Source: UBA6627 sp965248675
GTDB lineage: Bacteria > Chloroflexota > Dehalococcoidia > UBA2979
Length of the DNA: 64,000 bases
NCBI GenBank assembly: GCA_965248675.1
Contig: CBDFJZ010000007.1
Coordinates: 372,001-436,000, forward strand
Direction: 5' to 3'
Shown: piece by piece, positions 60,450 through 64,000 of the stretch
How the letters are laid out: each line of letters begins with the position of its first letter
How positions within the stretch are numbered: position 1 is the first letter of the stretch
The notes under the pieces: model-generated
Told to the model about the DNA's origin: nothing
The model's input: the letters and a program-made list of their open reading frames with translations, nothing else
Databases searched by the model: none
Program-made: the position numbers and the translations under genes

Positions 60450-61342
60450 GGCGCGTGTCCGGATCGGAGCCGTGAGCGAGGTCCCACGCTCGCCCGCGAG
60501 CCAGGTTCGCGGCGTGCGGAAAGAATCGCCGCAACAGATCGGCGTCGCCCAGCGCTGCGTAGGAACCGATCAGCAGATCCAGCAGCTCCGACGCTGCACT
60601 CGGCTCCAACGCGCCCGCCGCCGTACCTCCGTGCCGAGGGCGAATCGTCGCTACAAGCGGGTGCCAGCCCCGCCCCAGCATCGTCGCCGGGAACTGGCGT
60701 CGACGCCGTTCCAGGCGCTCGACCAGCACCCCCCATCGGCTCCGTCAGCACCTCTTCCGGAACCGCAAGCGGCTTCGGCAGTCCGATCAGCTCGTACCCG
60801 CCGTCCGTCGCGCGCACGATCGTGTGATCGTCCGAAAGCAGCGACCAGCCGTCCTGCGCCGCCGCCCAGCACAACGTCGACTTTCCCTGGCCGCTGTCGC
60901 CGATCAGCAACAACGCCGCGCCATCGCGCGCAACCGCGCCCGCGTGCAGCATGAACCGTCCGGTGCGCGCCAGGACGTGCGTCAATGCCGGCTCGAACAC
61001 GTAGCGAAACGGCAGCATCAGATCGTCCTCGTCGCCGCCCAGCTCGATCGTCTGATCCTCCGCAACGGCCGTCACCCCAGCGTGCCGGTAGATCGCGCGC
61101 GTACCCTCCTGCCACGAATCGAGGCCCTCGTGCGGGTACTCCGAAGGCCGATCCGGAACAGAAATGGGAGTTTCGATCCAGGACACGCGGATCGAAGGAT
61201 CCGCGAAAGTCAGCTCCAGCGTGCCAAGCAATTCCTCGAACGCTTCGCCGCGACGCTCGGTGCCCAGCTCGACCCGGACGGCGACCCCGGCGAGGTCGAT
61301 CGTGCAGCCTGAGGCGAAGGCGCGGCTGTTGAGACGGTCCAT
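60391..61342 (-). CDS. HPr kinase/phosphorylase-like P-loop kinase, frameshifted in a G6 run
   Basis: From ATG 61342 the first 200 residues contain FMLHAGAVARDGAALLLIGDSGQGKSTL (Walker A GDSGQGKS at about 148-155) and a WSLLSDDHTIVR segment, the kinase core of HprK relatives that phosphorylate peptides in paeninodin-type clusters. At about 60730 a run of six G breaks the frame; one G fewer restores 317 codons, continuing MLVERLERRRRQFPATML... to the stop at 60391. A base-count error is likely. True HPr kinase function is doubtful since no HPr gene is near. Its 5' end overlaps the start of the plus-strand peptidase. Confidence 0.75.
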
Positions 61343-61769
61343 TCGTGAACAGGCTCCGTTCTGGCTCGAGGTGGCCGGCGAGTCGATGGGCGAGACCATC
61401 CACGGCGGTGCGTATGTGCTCCTCGACGCTCCGTCCAGTCCTCGCCTCGGGGAGATCTGGGCCTGGTGTGACGACGACGCTACCGTCGTCGTTCACCGGT
61501 CGCTGGGCCGCGGTCGTGACGGCTACCGATTTCAGGGCGACGCCCGGCTCGATCGCGATCCGCCGGTGCCGCCCGACCGGATCATCGGTCGTGTCCTCGA
61601 AGTGCGCCACAGCGGCGACCGCTGGCGCGTCGGGCGCCGCGACCGCGTCCTCCGGACGACGCGGCTGCTGGCCCTGAACGCAGCGCGCGATGGGTATCGA
61701 CGGCTACCACGCTCGGTCCGGCGGCGAACCACGCTGCTCCGCAACCTGGTCGCGCGGCGGCTGCGTTAG
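61329..61769 (+). CDS. S24/S26 (signal peptidase/LexA-like) peptidase-fold protein
   Basis: TTG 61329 is the best start (RRSIREQAPFWLEVAGESMG); the frame is open upstream but antisense to the kinase gene. The 146-residue protein has the GESMGETI motif with the Ser nucleophile at about residue 19, then the usual beta core (VLLDAPSSPRLGEIWAW, ATVVVHRSLG). The general-base Lys expected near VVVHR is not clear, His-Arg being in its place. Such small S26 proteins accompany PqqD/HprK/nucleotidyltransferase genes. The first 14 bases overlap the 5' end of the divergent kinase gene, an unusual head-to-head overlap. Confidence 0.65.
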   Translation: MRRSIREQAPFWLEVAGESMGETIHGGAYVLLDAPSSPRLGEIWAWCDDDATVVVHRSLGRGRDGYRFQGDARLDRDPPVPPDRIIGRVLEVRHSGDRWRVGRRDRVLRTTRLLALNAARDGYRRLPRSVRRRTTLLRNLVARRLR

Positions 61770-62779
61770 CCGTCGCTCGCCTCGCCATCCACGCCGTCGC
61801 GGCGGTACCGCAGCAGCCACCAGCCGTTGTAGTCACCCGGGTGTTCCGCCACGGCATCCTCGAGCATCCGGCCGAACTTCCGTGTCGGCTCCTCGATCGC
61901 CGGGCGGCGTGGGATCGAGCGGTCAACCTCGATCGGGGGGCCGAGGCGGACTCGGTAGTTCCACCGCCCTTCGCGGAAGGTCGCCGCCGGGATCAGCGCC
62001 GCGCCGGTGCGGTGCGCGAGTCCCGGTGCGCCCGTGGCAACTGCACGCTGCCCCTGGAAGACCGGAACCAGGATCGCCTGCCTCGAGAACACCTCTCCGA
62101 GAATCGCGACCACCTGGTTCGCCTCGAGCGCGCGCACCAGGCGCGGCAGGTAGCCGAACGACCAGTCCGGCGGAATCATCACGCGTTCGGTGAGGTATAC
62201 GTTCTCCGGTCGGGCGTACATCGGTGCTCCGAACCGGAAGCCAAACCGGCTGTTGGTCACGCCGTGTCCCTGCGAACTGAGCTGCACCAGCGGCCAACCG
62301 CTCTCCCACGCGCCGCGCTGCAGATGCAGCGTGTCGCCCATGTCCATCCGCCAGAGGATCGCGCCGCGACCCGCCGCCAGCGCCGCGTCGACATGCTCGC
62401 GGCCCTCGACGGTGATCCGCGGGCGCCACGCGCCCGGGTGCATCCCTCGCACCCGCCCGACGGCCGACTCGAACTTGCTGGCGTAGTAGTTCTCGACCGC
62501 CGCCGTCATGTCGACCGCGTCAGCGCGCGGCCCCATCGCGCGCCGCAGCGTCGCCTCGGTGGCCGCCACGTTCTTGCGCCGCAGTCGCGTGAACAACCTC
62601 GTCAGTTGTTGCGCGATCCACGGATCGAGGCGCCCCGGAATCGCAAACGCCGCCAGATACCCGCCGGCGAGCCCAGCGCCGACCAGGGCGTCATATGTTC
62701 GGATCCACGGACGCGGCTGCGCCCCCGCAAACCGCCAAGCCACCCGCCCCGAACGTTCGCCCGAGTCGTCCGAGGTCAT
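61766..62779 (-). CDS. Lysophospholipid/lauroyl acyltransferase-like protein
   Basis: A 337-residue protein beginning at ATG 62779 (MTSDDSGERSGRVAWRF). It has the layout of the LpxL/HtrB-like acyltransferase branch: an N-terminal hydrophobic segment (ALVGAGLAGGYLAAFAIPG), EATLRRAMGPRADAVDM, ITVEGREHVDAALAAGRGAILWRMDMGD, and PIEVDRSIPRRPAIEEPTRKFGRMLEDAV near the end. The canonical HxxxxD/E is not clear; RMDMGDTLH occupies that place. It probably acylates a glycolipid or phospholipid at the membrane. Its last four bases overlap the convergent peptidase gene end. The frame is open for another 350 codons upstream, but those are shadow sequence. Confidence 0.65.
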   Translation of the reverse strand: MTSDDSGERSGRVAWRFAGAQPRPWIRTYDALVGAGLAGGYLAAFAIPGRLDPWIAQQLTRLFTRLRRKNVAATEATLRRAMGPRADAVDMTAAVENYYASKFESAVGRVRGMHPGAWRPRITVEGREHVDAALAAGRGAILWRMDMGDTLHLQRGAWESGWPLVQLSSQGHGVTNSRFGFRFGAPMYARPENVYLTERVMIPPDWSFGYLPRLVRALEANQVVAILGEVFSRQAILVPVFQGQRAVATGAPGLAHRTGAALIPAATFREGRWNYRVRLGPPIEVDRSIPRRPAIEEPTRKFGRMLEDAVAEHPGDYNGWWLLRYRRDGVDGEASDG

Positions 62780-63109
62780 TCGAACCCCAGGCCTTTCGTG
62801 GGGCCGATCCGTCGCGGATCGGCCGCCGGATCCCTCGCGATCTCGTCCACGTACACGATCGTCCTTCGGGCCCTGAACGAGCCCTGTCGCTTCAATCCTC
62901 GGTCCGTTCGGGGGATTCGTCGAGCGCGTGCGGGCTCCGTTCCGTTCCGCCGCCTCGCGGACCGCCTCGGCCCCCGACGCTCGATTATGCTTCCGAGACC
63001 GGACCGACGTTCTCGCTCCGCGAGAGGCGATCGACGTGCTCGGCCTCTCGGCCGAGGCGATCGACGCGGCGGCCGTCGCGGGCGCGCTCACCTGGCGAGG
63101 AGGATGGCG
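62780..63109. other. Intergenic region with a possible CaiB C-terminal remnant
   Basis: Mostly non-coding between the divergent acyltransferase and the [2Fe-2S] gene. On the plus strand at about 63037-63093, a frame reads VLGLSAEAIDAAAVAGAL, which looks like the end of a CaiB/BaiF CoA-transferase (compare ILGLTETEIAELAAAEVI in the fusion at 28418). The codons upstream do not look like the rest of that family. This may be a relic, or chance. Confidence 0.3.
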
Positions 63110-63568
63110 ATGGCCAGGGTGACGGTGAACGGCGACGCGCGCGACGCGCCACGTTCGCAGCGCAATCTGCTCTCGTACCTGCGGTTCGACCTCGGACTGA
63201 CCGGGAGCAAGTACGGGTGCGGGGAAGGTCTCTGCGGATCCTGCACGGTGCTGGTCGACGGTCAGCCGCTGCGCGCCTGCATGACCACGGTCGGCGCGGT
63301 CGCCGGCGGTGACCTCCAGACGATCGAGGGCCTCGCGAACGGTGACGAGCTGCACCCGGTGCAGCAGGCGTTCGTCACCGAGCAGGCGATGCAGTGTGGC
63401 TACTGCATCCCCGGCTTCATCATGGGCGCCGTCGGGCTGCTCGGCCGCGAACCACACCCGTCCTCCGAACAGATCCGCGAGGCGTTGTCCGAGCACGTGT
63501 GTCGATGCGGCACTTACTTGCGGATCCAGCGCGCGATCGAGCGCGTCGCCTCCGAGGAACCGGCATGA
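63110..63568 (+). CDS. [2Fe-2S] subunit of a molybdenum hydroxylase
   Basis: A 152-residue ferredoxin-like subunit (xanthine dehydrogenase/CO dehydrogenase small chain). First cluster: GCGEGLCGSCTVLVDG (plant-type Cys spacing, about 35-50) plus the fourth Cys in RACMTTVG; second cluster: QCGYCIPGF (about 94-102) and EHVCRCGTYLRI (about 126-137). Electrons run from the molybdopterin centre through both clusters. ATG 63110 is preferred to ATG 63104 because GAGGAGG touches the latter. The stop overlaps the next start (ATGA). Confidence 0.9.
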   Translation: MARVTVNGDARDAPRSQRNLLSYLRFDLGLTGSKYGCGEGLCGSCTVLVDGQPLRACMTTVGAVAGGDLQTIEGLANGDELHPVQQAFVTEQAMQCGYCIPGFIMGAVGLLGREPHPSSEQIREALSEHVCRCGTYLRIQRAIERVASEEPA

Positions 63569-64000
63569 CCTCCGTGGACACCACGACCGGTCCCACCGGT
63601 GAGCGATCGGAGGGTCTCCGCATCGTGGGCGACGTGACCGTCGGCTTCCCCGCGTCGAGGACCGGCTACGGACAGCAGACCTACGGGAACACCGAGCCGC
63701 AGACCAAACGGGCGACCTGGATTCACGTCGGCGCGGACGGTCGTGCGACCGTGTTCGCCGGCAAGGTCGAGTACGGCCAGAACATCCGCACCGGCCTCGC
63801 GATCGAGGTCGCCGACGAGCTGCGGCTGCCACTCGACCGGATCGACGTCCTGCTCGGAGATACCGATCTCGTCCCCTGGGACATGGGTACGTTCGGCAGC
63901 CAGTCCACCGCGCGCGTCGGTCCCCAGCTCCGCCGCGCCGCCGCCACCGCGCGCGAGACGCTGCTCTCGCTCGCGGCCGATCGGCTCGATCTGCCGGTCG
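63565..64000 (+). CDS. Molybdopterin-binding subunit of an aldehyde/N-heterocycle dehydrogenase (partial)
   Basis: The window ends inside this gene after 145 codons. The N-terminus reads MTSVDTTTGPTG..., then RATWIHVGADGRATVFAGKVEYGQNIRTGLA and DRIDVLLGDTDLVPWDMGTFGSQST. These match the second molybdopterin-binding domain start in isoquinoline 1-oxidoreductase/nicotinate dehydrogenase beta subunits (GKVE-GQ and G-x-GS-x-S), not the xanthine dehydrogenase N-terminus. It forms a two-subunit enzyme with the preceding [2Fe-2S] protein and would hydroxylate a heterocycle or aldehyde. The Mo-binding Glu lies beyond the window. Confidence 0.85.
   Translation, partial: MTSVDTTTGPTGERSEGLRIVGDVTVGFPASRTGYGQQTYGNTEPQTKRATWIHVGADGRATVFAGKVEYGQNIRTGLAIEVADELRLPLDRIDVLLGDTDLVPWDMGTFGSQSTARVGPQLRRAAATARETLLSLAADRLDLPV

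Noticed and set aside
59059..61769. Complete lasso-peptide gene cluster
   Set aside because: No precursor, no asparagine-synthetase-like cyclase, no transglutaminase-like protease and no ABC exporter are present.
61841..63568. 575-codon plus-strand frame ending in the [2Fe-2S] protein
   Set aside because: Only the last 152 codons make sense; the rest is antisense to the acyltransferase gene. A ribosome site just before 63110 marks the real start.
1..64000. tRNA genes
   Set aside because: I found no segment with a convincing T-arm, anticodon loop and acceptor pairing; a tRNAscan run would be decisive.

Overview
The window is a GC-rich (roughly two thirds G+C) stretch of bacterial chromosome with dense genes on both strands, frequent GTG and TTG starts, and many ATGA or GTGA overlaps. 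It has several luciferase-like flavin/F420 oxidoreductases, CaiB/BaiF CoA-transferases (two of them tandem fusions), an ArsR/SRPBCC/DinB operon, LuxR-type regulators and a homodimeric-type pyruvate dehydrogenase E1. This content suits a soil or aquatic Chloroflexota; a deep-branching Actinomycetota such as a Thermoleophilia relative is the main alternative. There is no rRNA, no recognisable tRNA and no CRISPR array, so the assignment is an inference from gene content.

Layout. 0-3.3 kb: a gene tail, a small protein resembling the C-terminus of phage small terminases, an SDR, a 550-base structured non-coding stretch that may be a group II intron relic, and two exported proteins. 3.3-9.1 kb: a MoaD/ThiS plus Asp-box propeller pair; an ArsR-led operon with two SRPBCC-PDZ fusion genes (both frameshifted) around a DinB protein; a frameshifted VOC protein; two membrane proteins. 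9.1-12.2 kb: threonine synthase, a compositionally distinct two-gene accessory block headed by a 17-bp perfect inverted repeat, and a cupin. 12.5-19 kb: an LLM oxidoreductase, an SDR without its catalytic Lys, a beta-lactamase-fold lipoprotein with altered SxxK, a TVP38-like protein, and an M23/LysM protein next to a DUF2235 gene broken by a TAA. 19-27.2 kb: a CoA-transferase fusion, a methyltransferase/UbiA-like pair, a flavin reductase, a Rieske protein with a long unknown C-terminal region, and another LLM.

27.2-39.3 kb is the metabolic centre. On the minus strand run a single CaiB, an alpha/beta-hydrolase-fold protein lacking the nucleophile Ser, an LLM monooxygenase, a flavin-dependent halogenase-type enzyme, a CoA-transferase fusion overlapping it by four bases, and a divergent DAHP synthase. 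Facing it on the plus strand is a ThDP enzyme of the oxalyl-CoA decarboxylase/2-hydroxyacyl-CoA lyase type, followed by a frameshifted MFS transporter on the minus strand.

39.3-44.7 kb: a stand-alone LuxR HTH facing a zinc-ribbon gene across a palindrome, a CoA-disulfide-reductase-type enzyme, two broken membrane-protein genes, and a two-domain rhodanese with two in-frame TGA codons. The second TGA replaces the catalytic Cys and is followed by a hairpin with a GGUCA loop, so a selenocysteine rhodanese is possible. 44.7-56.2 kb: lipA/lipB divergent from aceE-aceF-lpd (lipoate supply and the complex that uses it), a YceI protein, and divergent glpK and glpD. 56.2-62.8 kb: a TPR-LuxR regulator, two unassigned genes, and a PqqD/nucleotidyltransferase/HprK/S26-peptidase module that resembles part of a RiPP-type pathway but has no visible precursor, cyclase or protease. 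62.8-64 kb: the start of a molybdenum hydroxylase operon cut by the window edge.

Caveat: there are at least seven single-base frameshifts, two of them in G6-G7 runs, plus a 13-bp duplication and three in-frame stops. Some are probably sequence errors, and each is flagged in its own entry.
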